Of a stretch of DNA of 64,000 nt, positions 22,692 through 36,902 are shown in pieces. Position numbers and translations under genes: made by a program. The DNA lies in assembly GCA_030544235.1 (NCBI GenBank), contig CM060477.1, positions 21,597,934 to 21,661,933 on the forward strand. Direction: 5' to 3'. This DNA is from Lepturacanthus savala (Eukaryota > Chordata > Actinopteri > Scombriformes > Trichiuridae). The notes below the pieces were generated by a model. That model was not told the DNA's origin. It worked only from the letters and a program-made list of their open reading frames with translations, and searched no databases. Every line of letters starts with the position of its first letter. The stretch's first letter is position 1.

Positions 22692-24919
22692 AGGCTCAGC
22701 GTTAGGGTATAGGGAACGAAACTACCAGGTATACCTCTCCCGATGATTTTGAAGGTGGTAGAGCTCCGAAACTGAAATTCATATCAAAATGGCACCAATT
22801 CCTACCACCCCAGGTAAGAATTTAGGGTTAGGGTTAGGGTTAGGCTAGGGTTAGGGTTAGGCTCAGCGTTAGGGTATAGGGAACGAAACTGCCAGGTATA
22901 CCTCGCCCGATGATTTTGAAGGTGGTAGAGCTCCGAAACTGAAAATCATATCAAAACGGCACAAATTCCTACTCCCCCAGGTAAGAATTTAGGGTTAGGG
23001 TTAGGGTTAGGGTTACGCTAGGGTTAGGGTTAGGCTCAGCGTTAGGGTATAGGGAATGAAACTGCCAGGTATACCTCGCCCGATGATTTTGAAGGTGGTA
23101 GAGCTACGAAACTGAAAATCATATCAAAACGGCACCAATTCCTACCCCCCCAGGTAAGAATTTAGGGTTAGGGTTAGGGTTAGGCTAGGGTTAGGGTTAG
23201 GCTCAGCGTTAGGGTATAGGGAACGAAACTGCCAGGTATACCTCGCCCGATGATTTTGAAGGTGCTAGAGCTCCGAAACTGAAAATCATATCAAAATGGC
23301 ACCAATTCCTACCCCCCCAGGTAAGAATTTAGGGTTAGGGTTAGGGTTAGGGTTAAGCTAGGGTTAGGGTTAGGCTCAGCGTTAGGGTATAGGGAATGAA
23401 ACTGCCAGGTATACCTCGCCCGATGATTTTGAAGGTGGTCGAGCTCCGAAACTGAAAATCATATCAAAACGGCACCAATTCCTACCCCCCCAGGTAAGAA
23501 TTTAGGGTTAGGGTTAGGGTTAGGGTTAAGCTAGGGTTAGGGTTAGGGTTAGGCTCAGCGTTAGGGTATAGGGAACGAAACTGCCAGGTATACCTCGCCC
23601 GATGATTTTGAAGGTGGTAGAGCTCCGAAATTGAAAATCATATCAAAACGGCACCAATTCCTACCCCCCCAGGTAAGAATTTAGGGTTAGGGTTAGGGTT
23701 AGGGTTAGGCTAGGGTTAGGGTTAGGCTCAGCGTTAGGGTATAGGGAACGAAACTGCCAGGTATACCTCGCCCGATGATTTTGAAGGTGCTAGAGCTCCG
23801 AAACTGAAATTCATATTAAAATGGAACCAATTCCTACCCCCCCGGGTAAGAATTTAGGGTTAGGGTTAGGGTTAGGCTAGGGTTAGGGTTAGGATCAGCG
23901 TTAGGGTATAGGGAACGAAACTACCAGGTATACCTCTCCCGATGATTTTGAAGGTGCTAGAGCTCCGAAACTGAAAATCATATCAAAATGGCACCAATTC
24001 CTACCCCCCCAGGTAAGAATTTAGGGTTAGGGTTAGGGTTAGGGTTAGGGTTAAGCTAGGGTTAGGGTTAGGGTTAGGCTCAGCGTTAGGGTATAGGGAA
24101 CGAAACTGCCAGGTATACCTCGCCCGATGATTTTGAAGGTGGTAGAGCTCCGAAACTGAAAATCATATCAAAACGGCACCAATTCCTACCCCCCCAGGTA
24201 AGAATTTAGGGTTAGCGTTAGGGTTAGGCTAGGGTTAGGGTTAGGCTCAGCGTTAGGGTATAGGGAACGAAACTGCCAGGTATACCTCGCCCGATGATTT
24301 TGAAGGTGGTAGAGCTCCGAAACTGAAAATCATATCAAAACGGCACCAATTCCTACCCCCCCAGGTAAGAATTTAGGGTTAGGGTTAGGGTTAGGCTAGG
24401 GTTAGGGTTAGGATCAGCGTTAGGGTATAGGGAACGAAACTACCAGGTATACCTCTCCCGATGATTTTGAAGGTGCTAGAGCTCCGAAACTGAAAATCAT
24501 ATCAAAATGGCACCAATTCCTACCACCCCAGGTTAGAATTTAGGGTTAGGGTTAGGGTTAGGCTAGGGTTAGGCTCAGCGTTAGGGTATAGGGAACGAAA
24601 CTGCCAGGTATACCTCGCCCGATGATTTTGAAGGTGGTAGAGCTCCGAAACTGAAAATCATATCAAAACGGCACCAATTCCTACCCCCCCAGGTAAGAAT
24701 TTAGGGTTAGGGTTAGGGTTAGGGTTACGCTAGGGTTAGGGTTAGGCTCAGCGTTAAGGTATAGGGAATGAAACTGCCAGGTATACCTCGCCCGATGATT
24801 TTGAAGGTGGTAGAGCTACGAAACTGAAAATCATATCAAAACGGCACCAATTCCTACCCCCCCAGGTAAGAATTTAGGGTTAGGGTTAGGGTTAGGGTTA
24901 GGCTAGGGTTAGGGTTAGG
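22692..24919 (+). repeat. Transition zone: shortened HOR pieces
   Basis: Contains D, E, A, B and the GGTCGAG monomer (23438), then AAATTG, AAATTCATATT, GATCAG and GGTTAG types in an order that skips members present in copies 1-3. Single-copy changes here include CACAAATTCC near 22962 and GTTAAGGTAT near 24755. It looks like the eroded edge of the 7-kb family. Confidence 0.7.
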
Positions 24920-25921
24920 CTCAGCGTTAGGGTATAGGGAATGAAACTGCCAGGTATACCTGGCCCGATTATTTTGAAGGTGCTAGAGCTCCGAAACTAA
25001 AAATCATATCAAAATGGCACCAATTCCTACCACCCCAGGTAAGAATTTAGGGTTAGGGTTAGGGTTAGGCTAGGGTTAGGGTTAGGCTCAGCGTTAGGGT
25101 ATAGGGAACGAAACTGCCAGGTATACCTCGCCCGATGATTTTGAAGGTGGTAGAGCTCCGAAACTGAAAATCATATCAAAACGGCACCAATTCCTACCCC
25201 CCCAGGTAAGAATTTAGGGTTAGCGTTAGGGTTAGGCTAGGGTTAGGGTTAGGCTCAGCGTTAGGGTATAGGGAACGAAACTGCCAGGTATACCTCGCCC
25301 GATGATTTTGAAGGTGGTAGAGCTCCGAAACTGAAAATCATATCAAAACGGCACCAATTCCTACCCCCCCAGGTAAGAATTTAGGGTTAGGGTTAGGGTT
25401 AGGGTTAAGCTAGGGTTAGGGTTAGGGTTAGGCTCAGCGTTAGGGTATAGGGAACGAAACTGCCAGGTATACCTCGCCCGATGATTTTGAAGGTGCTAGA
25501 GCTCCGAAACTGAAATTCATATTAAAATGGAACCAATTCCTACCCCCCCAGGTAAGAATTTAGGGTTAGGGTTAGGCTAGGGTTAGGGTTAGGCTCAGCG
25601 TTAGGGTATAGGGAACGCAACTACCAGGTATACCTGGCCCGATGATTTTGAAGGTGGTAGAGCTCCGAAACTGAAAATCATATCAAAACGGCACCAATTC
25701 CTACCCCCCCAGGTAAGAATTTAGGGTTAGCGTTAGGCTAGGGTTAGGGTTAGGCTCAGCGTTAGGGTATAGGGAACGAAACTACCAGGTATACCTCTCC
25801 CGATGATTTTGAAGGTGGTAGAGCTCCGAAACTGAAATTCATATCAAAATGGCACCAATTCCTACCACCCCAGGTAAGAATTTAGGGTTAGGGTTAGGGT
25901 TAGGCTAGGGTTAGGGTTAGG
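24920..25921 (+). repeat. Six-monomer HOR, copy 1 (1002 bp)
   Basis: Marked by a rare monomer reading GGCCCGATTATTTTG with AAACTAAAAATC at its start, and by GAACGCAAC (25613). Both markers recur exactly 1002 bp later. The last linkers contain TTAGCGTTAGGC, one hexamer shorter than in the second copy. Confidence 0.88.
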
Positions 25922-26929
25922 CTCAGCGTTAGGGTATAGGGAATGAAACTGCCAGGTATACCTGGCCCGATTATTTTGAAGGTGCTAGAGCTCCGAAACT
26001 AAAAATCATATCAAAATGGCACCAATTCCTACCACCCCAGGTAAGAATTTAGGGTTAGGGTTAGGGTTAGGCTAGGGTTAGGGTTAGGCTCAGCGTTAGG
26101 GTATAGGGAACGAAACTGCCAGGTATACCTCGCCCGATGATTTTGAAGGTGGTAGAGCTCCGAAACTGAAAATCATATCAAAACGGCACCAATTCCTACC
26201 CCCCCAGGTAAGAATTTAGGGTTAGCGTTAGGGTTAGGCTAGGGTTAGGGTTAGGCTCAGCGTTAGGGTATAGGGAACGAAACTGCCAGGTATACCTCGC
26301 CCGATGATTTTGAAGGTGGTAGAGCTCCGAAACTGAAAATCATATCAAAACGGCACCAATTCCTACCCCCCCAGGTAAGAATTTAGGGTTAGGGTTAGGG
26401 TTAGGGTTAAGCTAGGGTTAGGGTTAGGGTTAGGCTCAGCGTTAGGGTATAGGGAACGAAACTGCCAGGTATACCTCGCCCGATGATTTTGAAGGTGCTA
26501 GAGCTCCGAAACTGAAATTCATATTAAAATGGAACCAATTCCTACCCCCCCAGGTAAGAATTTAGGGTTAGGGTTAGGCTAGGGTTAGGGTTAGGCTCAG
26601 CGTTAGGGTATAGGGAACGCAACTACCAGGTATACCTGGCCCGATGATTTTGAAGGTGGTAGAGCTCCGAAACTGAAAATCATATCAAAACGGCACCAAT
26701 TCCTACCCCCCCAGGTAAGAATTTAGGGTTAGCGTTAGGGTTAGGCTAGGGTTAGGGTTAGGCTCAGCGTTAGGGTATAGGGAACGAAACTACCAGGTAT
26801 ACCTCTCCCGATGATTTTGAAGGTGGTAGAGCTCCGAAACTGAAATTCATATCAAAATGGCACCAATTCCTACCACCCCAGGTAAGAATTTAGGGTTAGG
26901 GTTAGGGTTAGGCTAGGGTTAGGGTTAGG
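25922..26929 (+). repeat. Six-monomer HOR, copy 2 (1008 bp)
   Basis: Repeats 24920-25921 in the same monomer order. It is 6 bp longer because one linker near 26730 has an extra hexamer. GAACGCAAC is at 26615. The following monomer (26930) is a different type, so there are only two copies. Confidence 0.88.
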
Positions 26930-29787
26930 CTCAGCGTTAGGGTATAGGGAACGAAACTGCCAGGTATACCTCGCCCGATGATTTTGAAGGTGGTAGAGCT
27001 CCGAAACTGAAAATCATATCAAAACGGCACCAATTCCTACTCCCCCAGGTAAGAATTTAGGGTTAGGGTTAGGGTTAGGGTTACGCTAGGGTTAGGGTTA
27101 GGCTCAGCGTTAGGGTATAGGGAATGAAACTGCCAGGTATACCTCGCCCGATGATTTTGAAGGTGGTAGAGCTACGAAACTGAAAATCATATCAAAACGG
27201 CACCAATTCCTACCCCCCCAGGTAAGAATTTAGGGTTAGGGTTAGGGTTAGGCTAGGGTTAGGGTTAGGGTTAGGCTCAGCGTTAGGGTATAGGGAACGA
27301 AACTGCCAGGTATACCTCGCCCGATGATTTTGAAGGTGGTAGAGCTCCGAAACTGAAAATCATATCAAAACAGCACCAATTCCTACCCCTCCAGCTAAGA
27401 ATTTAGGGTTAGGGTTAGGCTAGGGTTAGGGTTAGGCTCAGCGTTAGGGTATAGGGAACGAAACTACCAGGTATACCTGGCCCAATGATTTTGAAGGTGG
27501 TAGAGCTCCGAAACTGAAATTCATATCAAAATGACACCAATTCCTACCACCCCAGGTAAGAATTTAGGGTTAGGGTTAGGGTTAGGCTAGGGTTAGGGTT
27601 AGGCTCAGCGTTAGGGTATAGGGAACGAAACTACCAGGTATACCTCTTCCGATGATTTTGAAGGTGCTAGAGCTCCGAAACTGAAAATCATATCAAAATG
27701 GCACCAATTCCTACCACCCCAGGTTAGAATTTAGGGTTAGGGTTAGGGTTAGGGTTAGGCTAGGGTTAGGGTTAGGCTCAGCGTTAGGGTATAGGGAACG
27801 AAACTACCAGGTATACCTCGCCCGATGATTTTGAAGGTGCTAGAGCTCCGAAACTGAAAATAATATCAAAATGGCACCAATTCCTACCACCCCAGGTTAG
27901 AATTTAGGGTTAGGGTTAGGGTTAGGGTTAGGCTAGGGTTAGGGTTAGGCTCAGCGTTAGGGTATAGCGAACGAAACTGCCAGGTATACCTCGCCCGATG
28001 ATTTTGAAGGTGGTAGAGCTCCGAAACTGAAATTCATATCAAAATGGCACCAATTCCTACCACCCCAGGTAAGAATTTACGGTTAGGGTTAGGGTTAGGC
28101 TAGGGTTAGGGTTAGGCTCAGCGTTAGGGTATAGGGAACGAAACTGCCAGGTATACCTCGCCCGATGATTTTGAAGGTGGTAGAGCTCCGAAACTGAAAA
28201 TCATATCAAAACGGCACCAATTCCTACCCCCCCAGGTAAGAATTTAGGGTTAGGGTTAGGGTTAAGCTAGGGTTAGGGTTAGGCTCAGCGTTAGGGTATA
28301 GGGAACGAAACTGCCAGGTATACCTCGCCCGATGATTTTGAAGGTGCTAGAGCTCCGAAACTGAAATTCATATTAAAATGGAACCAATTCCTACCCCCCC
28401 AGGTAAGAATTTAGGGTTAGGGTTAGGGTTAGGCTAGGGTTAGGGTTAGGCTCAGCGTTAGGGTATAGGGAACGAAACTACCAGGTATACCTCTCCCGAT
28501 GATTTTGAAGGTGCTAGAGCTCCGAAACTGAAAATCATATCAAAATGGCACCAATTCCTACCACCCCAGGTTAGAATTTAGGGTTAGGGTTAGGGTTAGG
28601 GTTAGGCTAGGGTTAGGGTTAGGCTCAGCGTTAGGGTATAGGGAACGAAACTGCCAGGTATACCTCGCCCGATGATTTTGAAGGTGGTAGAGCTCCGAAA
28701 CTGAAAATCATATCAAAACGGCACCAATTCCTACCCCCCCAGGTAAGAATTTAGGGTTAGGGTTAGGGTTAGGCTAGGGTTAGGGTTAGGCTCAGCGTTA
28801 GGGTATAGGGAACAAAACTACCAGGTATACCTCGCCCGATGATTTTGAAGGTGCTAGAGCTCCGAAACTGAAAATCATATCAAAATGGCACCAATTCCTA
28901 CCACCCCAGGTTAGAATTTAGGGTTAGGGTTAGGGTTAGGGTTAGGCTAGGGTTAGGGTCAGGCACAGCGTTAGGGTATAGGGAACGAAACTGCCAGGTA
29001 TACCTCGCCCGATGATTTTGAAGGTGGTAGAGCTCCGAAACTGAAAATCATATCAAAACGGCACCAATTCCTACCCCCCCAGGTAAGAATTTAGGGTTAG
29101 GGTTAGGGTTAAGCTAGGGTTAGGGTTAGGCTCAGCGTTAGGGTATAGGGAACGAAACTGCCAGGTATACCTCGCCCGATGATTTTGAAGGTGCTAGAGC
29201 TCCGAAACTGAAATTCATATTAAAATGGAACCAATTCCTACCCCCCCAGGTAAGAATTTAGGGTTAGGGTTAGGGTTAGGCTAGGGTTAGGGTTAGGCTC
29301 AGCGCTAGGGTATAGGGAACGAAACTACCAGGTATACCTCTCCCGATGATTTTGAAGGTGCTAGAGCTCCGAAACTGAAAATCATATCAAAATGGCACCA
29401 ATTCCTACCACCCCAGGTTAGAATTTAGGGTTAGGGTTAGGGTTAGGCTAGGGTTAGGGTTAGGCTCAGCGTTAGGGTATAGGGAACGAAACTGCCAGGT
29501 ATACCTCGCCCGATGATTTTGAAGGTGGTAGAGCTCCGAAACTGAAAATCATCTCAAAACGGCACCAATTCCTACCCCCCCAGGTAAGAATTTAGGGTTA
29601 GGGTTAGGGTTAGGCTAGGGTTAGGGTTAGGCTCAGCGTTAGGGTATAGGGAACGAAACTACCAGGTATACCTGGCCCGATGATTTTGAAGGTGCTAGAG
29701 CTCCGAAACTGAAAATCATATCAAAATGGCACCAATTCCTACCACCCCAGGTAAGAATTTAGGGTTAGGGTTAGGGTTAGGGTTAGG
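26930..29787 (+). repeat. Mixed zone with a second five-monomer HOR
   Basis: After a few unusual monomers (one at about 27386 has CCCCTCCAGCTAAG, losing the GGTAAG motif) a five-monomer order appears. It runs GGTAGAG, AAATTCATATT, CTCCCG with GGTTAG, GGTAGAG, then CTACC with GGTTAG. AAATTC at 28364 and 29211 gives a period of 847 bp. This is the first zone dense in the CCACCCC + GGTTAG subfamily. Rare GTCAGGCACAGCG linkers begin here (28958). Confidence 0.75.
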
Positions 29788-32700
29788 CTCAGCGTTAGGG
29801 TATAGGGAACGAAACTACCAGGTATACCTGGCCCGATGATTTTGAAGGTGCTAGAGCTCCGAAACGGAAATTCGTATTAAAATGGAACCAATTCCTACCC
29901 CCCCAGGTAAGAATTTAGGGTTAGGGTTAGGGTTAGGCTAGGGTTAGGGTTAGGCTCAGCGTTAGGGTATAGGGAACGAAACTACCAGGTATACCTCTCC
30001 CGATGATTTTGAAGGTGCTAGAGCTCCGAAACTGAAAATCATATCAAAACGGCACCAATTCCTACCCCCCCAGGTAAGAATTTAGGGTTAGGGTTAGGGT
30101 CAAGCTAGGGTTAGGGTTAGGGTTAGGCTCAGCGTTAGGGTATAGGGAATGTAACTGCCAGGTATACCTCGCCCGATGATTTTGAAGGTGGTAGAGCTCC
30201 GAAACTGAAAATCATATCAAAACGGCACCAATTCCTACCCCCCCAGGTAAGAAATTAGGGTTAGGGTTAGGGTTAGGCTAGGGTTAGGGTTAGGCTCAGC
30301 GTTAGGGTATAGGGAACGAAACTGCCAGGTATACCTCGCCCGATGATTTTGAAGGTGGTAGAGCTCCGAAACTGAAAATCATATCAAAACGGCACCAATT
30401 CCTACCCCCCCAGGTAAGAATTTAGGGTTAGGGTTAGGGTTAAGCTAGGGTTAGGGTTAGGCTCAGCGTTAGGGTATAGGGAACGAAACTGCCAGGTATA
30501 CCTCGCCCGATGATTTTGAAGGTGCTAGAGCTCCGAAACTGAAATTCATATTAAAATGGAACCAATTCCTACCCCCCCAGGTAAGAATTTAGGGTTAGGG
30601 TTAGGGTTAGGCTAGGGTTAGGGTTAGGCTCAGCGTTAGGGTATAGGGAACGAAACTACCAGGTATACCTCTCCCGATGATTTTGAAGGTGCTAGAGCTC
30701 CGAAACTGAAAATCATATCAAAATGGCACCAATTCCTACCACCCCAGGTTAGAATTTAGGGTTAGGGTTAGGGTTAGGGTTAGGCTAGGGTTAGGGTTAG
30801 GCTCAGCGTTAGGGTATAGGGAACGAAACTGCCAGGTATACCTCGCCCGATGATTTTGAAGGTGGTAGAGCTCCGAAACTGAAAATCATATCAAAACGGC
30901 ACCAATTCCTACCCCCCCAGGTAAGAATTTAGGGTTAGGGTTAGGGTTAGGCTAGGGTTAGGGTTAGGCTCAGCGTTAGGGTATAGGGAACGAAACTACC
31001 AGGTATACCTCGCCCGATGATTTTTAAGGTGCTAGAGCTCCGAAACTGAAAATCATATCAAAATGGCACCAATTCCTACCACCCCAGGTTAGAATTTAGG
31101 GTTAGGGTTAGGGTTAGGGTTAGGCTAGGGTTAGGGTCAGGCACAGCGTTAGGGTATAGGGAACGAAACTGCCAGGTATACCTCGCCCGATGATTTTGAA
31201 GGTGGTAGAGCTCCGAAACTGAAATTCATATCAAAATGGCACCAATTCCTACCACCCCAGGTAAGAATTTAGGGTTAGGGTTAGGGTTAGGCTAGGGTTA
31301 GGGTTAGGCTCAGCGTTAGGGTATAGGGAACGAAACTGCCAGGTATACCTCGCCCGATGATTTTGAAGGTGGTAGAGCTCCGAAACTGAAAATCATATCA
31401 AAACGGCACCAATTCCTACCCCCCCAGGTAAGAATTTAGGGTTAGGGTTAGGGTTAGGGTTAGGCTAGGGTTAGGGTTAGGCTCAGCGTTAGGGTATAGG
31501 GAACGAAACTGCCAGGTATACCTCGCCCGATGATTTTGAAGGTGGTAGAGCTCCGAAACTGAAAATCATATCAAAACGGCACCAATTCCTACCCCCCCAG
31601 GTAAGAATTTAGGGTTAGGGTTAGGGTTAGGCTAGGGTTAGGGTTAGGCTCAGCGTTAGGGTATAGGGAACGAAACTGCCAGGTATACCTCGCCCGATGA
31701 TTTTGAAGGTGGTAGAGCTCCGAAACTGAAATTCATATTAAAATGGAACCAATTCCTACCCCCCCAGGTAAGAATTTAGGGTTAGGGTTAGGGTTAGGCT
31801 AGGGTTAGGGTTAGGCTCAGTGTTAGGGTATAGGGAACGAAACTACCAGGTATACATGGCCCGATGATTTTGAAGGTGCTAGAGCTCCGAAACTGAAAAT
31901 CATATCAAAATGGCACCAATTCCTACCACCCCAGGTTAGAATTTAGGGTTAGGGTTAGGGTTAGGCTAGGGTTAGGGTTAGGCTCAGCGTTAGGGTATAG
32001 GGAACGAAACTGCCAGGTATACCTCGCCCGATGATTTTGAAGGTGCTAGAGCTCCGAAACTGAAATTCATATTAAAATGGAACCAATTCCTACCCCCCCA
32101 GGTAAGAATTTAGGGTTAGGGTTAGGGTTAGGCTAGGGATAGGGTTAGGCTCAGCGTTAGGGTATAGGGAACGAAACTACCAGGTATACCTCTCCCGATG
32201 ATTTTGAAGGTGCTAGAGCTCCGAAACTGAAAATCATATCAAAATGGCACCAATTCCTACCACCCCAGGTTAGAATTTAGGGTTAGGGTTAGGGTTAGGG
32301 TTAGGCTAGGGTTAGGGTTAGGCTCAGCGTTAGGGTATAGGGAACGAAACTGCCAGATATACCTCGCCCGATGATTTTGAAGGTGGTAGAGCTCCGAAAC
32401 TGAAAATCATATCAAAACGGCACCAATTCCTACCCCCCCAGGTAAGAATTTAGGGTTAGGGTTAGGGTTAGGCTAGGGTTAGGGTTAGGATCAGCGTTAG
32501 GGTATAGGGAACGAAACTACCAGGTATACCTCTCCCGATGATTTTGAAGGTGCTAGAGCTCCGAAACTGAAAATTATATCAAAATGGCACCAATTCCTAC
32601 CCCCCCAGGTAAGAATTTAGGGTTAGGGTTAGGGTTAGGCTAGGGTTAGGGTTAGGATCAGCGTTAGGGTATAGGGAACGAAACTACCAGGTATACCTCT

Positions 32701-35700
32701 CCCGATGATTTTGAAGGTGCTAGAGCTCCGAAACTGAAAATCATATCAAAACAGCACCAATTCCTACCCCCCCAGGTAAGAATTTAGGGTTAGGGTTAGG
32801 GTTAGGGTTAGGCTAGGGTTAGGGTTAGGCTCAGCGTTAGGGTATAGGGAACGAAACTACCAGGTATACCTCGCCCGATGATTTTGAAGGTGCTAGAGCT
32901 CCGAAACTGAAAATCATATCAAAATGGCACCAATTCCTACCACCCCAGGTTAGAATTTAGGGTTAGGGTTAGGGTTAGGCTAGGGTTAGGGTTAGGCTCA
33001 GCGTTAGGGTATAGGGAACGAAACTGCCAGGTATACCTCGCCCGATGATTTTGAAGGTGCTAGAGCTCCGAAACTGAAATTCATATTAAAATGGAACCAA
33101 TTCCTACCCCCCCAGGTAAGAATTTAGGGTTAGGGTTAGGGTTAGGCTAGGGATAGGGTTAGGCTCAGCGTTAGGGTATAGGGAACGAAACTACCAGGTA
33201 TACCTCTCCCGATGATTTTGAAGGTGCTAGAGCTCCGAAACTGAAAATCATATCAAAATGGCACCAATTCCTACCACCCCAGGTTAGAATTTAGGGTTAG
33301 GGTTAGGGTTAGGGTTAGGCTAGGGTTAGGGTTAGGCTCAGCGTTAGGGTATAGGGAACGAAACTGCCAGGTATACCTCGCCCGATGATTTTGAAGGTGG
33401 TAGAGCTCCGAAACTGAAATTCATATCAAAATGGCACCAATTCCTACCACCCCAGGTAAGAATTTAGGGTTAGGGTTAGGGTTAGGCTAGGGTTAGGGTT
33501 AGGCTCAGCGTTAGGGTATAGGGAACGAAACTGCCAGATATACCTCGCCCGATGATTTTGAAGGTGGTAGAGCTCCGAAACTGAAAATCATATCAAAACG
33601 GCACCAATTCCTACCCCCCCAGGTAAGAATTTAGGGTTAGGGTTAGGGTTAGGCTAGGGTTAGGGTTAGGATCAGCGTTAGGGTATAGGGAACGAAACTA
33701 CCAGGTATACCTCTCCCGATGATTTTGAAGGTGCTAGAGCTCCGAAACTGAAAATCATATCAAAATGGCACCAATTCCTACCCCCCCAGGTAAGAATTTA
33801 GGGTTAGGGTTAGGGTTAGGCTAGGGTTAGGGTTAGGATCAGCGTTAGGGTATAGGGAACGAAACTACCAGGTATACCTCTCCCGATGATTTTGAAGGTG
33901 CTAGAGCTCCGAAACTGAAAATCATATCAAAACAGCACCAATTCCTACCCCCCCAGGTAAGAATTTAGGGTTAGGGTTAGGGTTAGGGTTAGGCTAGGGT
34001 TAGGGTTAGGCTCAGCGTTAGGGTATAGGGAACGAAACTGCCAGGTATACCTCGCCCGATGATTTTGAAGGTGGTAGAGCTCCGAAACTGAAAATCATAT
34101 CAAAACGGCACCAATTCCTACCCCCCCAGGTAAGAATTTAGGGTTAGGGTTAGGGTTAGGCTAGGGTTAGGGTTAGGCTCAGCGTTAGGGTATAGGGAAC
34201 GAAACTACCAGGTATACCTCGCCCGATGATTTTGAAGGTGCTAGAGCTCCGAAACTGAAAATCATATCAAAATGGCACCAATTCCTACCACCCCAGGTTA
34301 GAATTGAGGGTTAGGGTTAGGGTTAGGGTTAGGGTTAGGCTAGGGTTAGGGTCAGGCACTGCGTTAGGGTATAGGGAACGAAACTGCCAGGTATACCTCG
34401 CCCGATGATTTTGAAGGTGCTAGAGCTCCGAAACTGAAAATCATATCAAAATGGCACCAATTCCTACCACCCCAGGTTAGAATTTAGGGTTAGGGTTAGG
34501 GTTAGGCTAGGGTTAGGGTTAGGCTCAGCGTTAGGGTATAGGGAACGAAACTACCAGGTATACCTCGCCCGATGATTTTGAAGGTGGTAGAGCTACGAAA
34601 CTGAAAATCATATCAAAATGGCACCAATTCCTACCACCCCAGGTAAGAATTTAGGGTTAGGGTTAGGGTTAGGCTAGGGTTAGGGTTAGGCTCAGCGTTA
34701 GGTTATAGGGAACGAAACTGCCAGGTATACCTCGCCCGATGATTTTGAAGGTGGTAGAGCTACGAAACTGAAAATCATATCAAAATGGCACCAATTCCTA
34801 CCACCCCAGGTAAGAATTTAGGGTTAGGGTTAGGGTTAGGGTTAGGGTTAGGCTAGGGTTAGGGTTAGGCTCAGCGTTAGGGTATAGGGAATGAAACTGC
34901 CAGGTATACCTCGCCCGATGATTTTGAAGGTGGTAGAGCTCCGAAACTGAAAATCATATCAAAACGGCACCAATTCCTACCCCCCCAGGTAAGAATTTAG
35001 GGTTAGGGTTAGGGTTAAGCTAGGGTTAGGGTTAGGGTTAGGCTCAGCGTTAGGGTATAGGGAACGAAACTGCCAGGTATACCTCGCCCGATGATTTTGA
35101 AGGTGCTAGAGCTCCGAAACTGAAATTCATATTAAAATGGAACCAATTCCTACCCCCCCAGGTAAGAATTTAGGGTTAGGGTTAGGGTTAGGCTAGGGTT
35201 AGGGTTAGGCTCAGCGTTAGGGTATAGGGAACGAAACTACCAGGTATACCTCTCCCGATGATTTTGAAGGTGGTAGAGCTCCGAAACTGAAAATCATATC
35301 AAAACGGCACCAATTAGTACCCCCCCAGGTAAGAATTTAGGGTTAGGGTTAGGGTTAGGGTTAGGCTAGGGTTAGGGTTAGGCTCAGCGTTAGGGTATAG
35401 GGAACGAAACTGCCAGGTATACCTCGCCCGATGATTTTGAAGGTGGTAGAGCTCCGAAACTGAAATTCATATCAAAATGGCACCAATTCCTACCACCCCA
35501 GGTAAGAATTTAGGGTTAGGGTTAGGGTTAGGCTAGGGTTAAGCTAGGGTTAGGGTTAGGCTCAGCGTTAGGGGATAGGGAATGTAACTGCCAGGTATAC
35601 CTCGCCCGATGATTTTGAAGGTGGTAGAGCTCCTAAACTGAAAATCATATCAAAACGGCACCAATTCCTACCCCCCCAGGTAAGAATTTAGGGTTAGGGT

Positions 35701-36902
35701 TAGGGTTAGGCTAGGGTTAGGGTTAGGCTCAGCGTTAGGGTATAGGGAACGAAACTGCCAGGTATACCTCGCCCGATGATTTTGAAGGTGCTAGAGCTCC
35801 GAAACTGAAATTCATATTAAAATGGAACCAATTCCTACCCCCCCAGGTAAGAATTTAGGGTTAGGGTTAGGGTTAGGCTAGGGTTAGGGTTAGGCTCAGC
35901 GTTAGGGTATAGGGAACGAAACTACCAGGTATACCTCTCCCGATGATTTTGAAGATGCTAGAGCTCCGAAACTGAAAATCATATCAAAATGGCACCAATT
36001 CCTACCACCCCAGGTTAGAATTTAGGGTTAGGGTTAGGGTTAGGCTAGGGTTAGGGTTAGGCTCAGCGTTAGGGTATAGGGAACGAAACTGCCAGGTATA
36101 CCTCGCCCGATGATTTTGAAGGTGGTAGAGCTCCGAAACTGAAAATCATATCAAAACGGCACCAATTCCTACCCCCCCAGGTAAGAATTTAGGGTTAGGG
36201 TTAGGGTTAGGCTAGGGTTAGGGTTAGGCTCAGCGTTAGGGTATAGGGAATGAAACTGCCAGGTATACCTCGCCCGATGATTTTGAAGGTGGTAGAGCTC
36301 CGAAACTGAAAATCATATCAAAACGGCAACAGTTCCTACCCCCCCAGGTAAGAATTTAGGGTTAGGGTTAGGGTTAGGGTTAAGCTAGGGTTAGGGTTAG
36401 GGTTAGGCTCAGCGTTAGGGTATAGGGAACGAAACTGCCAGGTATACCTCGCCCGATGATTTTGAAGGTGCTAGAGCTCCGAAACTGAAAATCATATCAA
36501 AATGGCACCAATTCCTACCACCCCAGGTTAGAATTTAGGGTTAGGGTTAGGGTTAGGCTAGGGTTAGGGTTAGGCTCAGCGTTAGGGTATAGGGAATGAA
36601 ACTGCCAGGTATACCTCGCCCGATGATTTTGAAGGTGGTAGAGCTCCGAAACTGAAAATCATATCAAAACGGCACCAATTAGTACCCCCCCAGGTAAGAA
36701 TTTAGGGTTAGGGTTAGGGTTAGGCTAGGGTTAGGGTTAGGCTCAGTGTTAGGGTATAGGGAACGAAACTACCAGGTATACATGGCCCGATGATTTTGAA
36801 GGTGCTAGAGCTCCGAAACTGAAAATCATATCAAAATGGCACCAATTCCTACCACCCCAGGTTAGAATTTAGGGTTAGGGTTAGGCTAGGGTTAGGGTTA
36901 GG
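29788..36902 (+). repeat. 7.1-kb tandem unit, copy 1 (7115 bp)
   Basis: Rare markers recur in the next unit at +7115: CGGAAATTCG (29865 to 36980), GTCAAGC (30101 to 37216) and GATTTTTAAGG (31016 to 38131). Further right the offset becomes +6781: GAATTGAGGG (34301 to 41082), ATTAGTAC (35316 to 42097), GGGGATAGGG (35571 to 42352) and TACATGG (36780 to 43561). Internally it has a HOR of about 1014 bp, marked by GGATAGGG (32139, 33153) and CAGATATACC (near 32356 and 33536). Confidence 0.9.
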
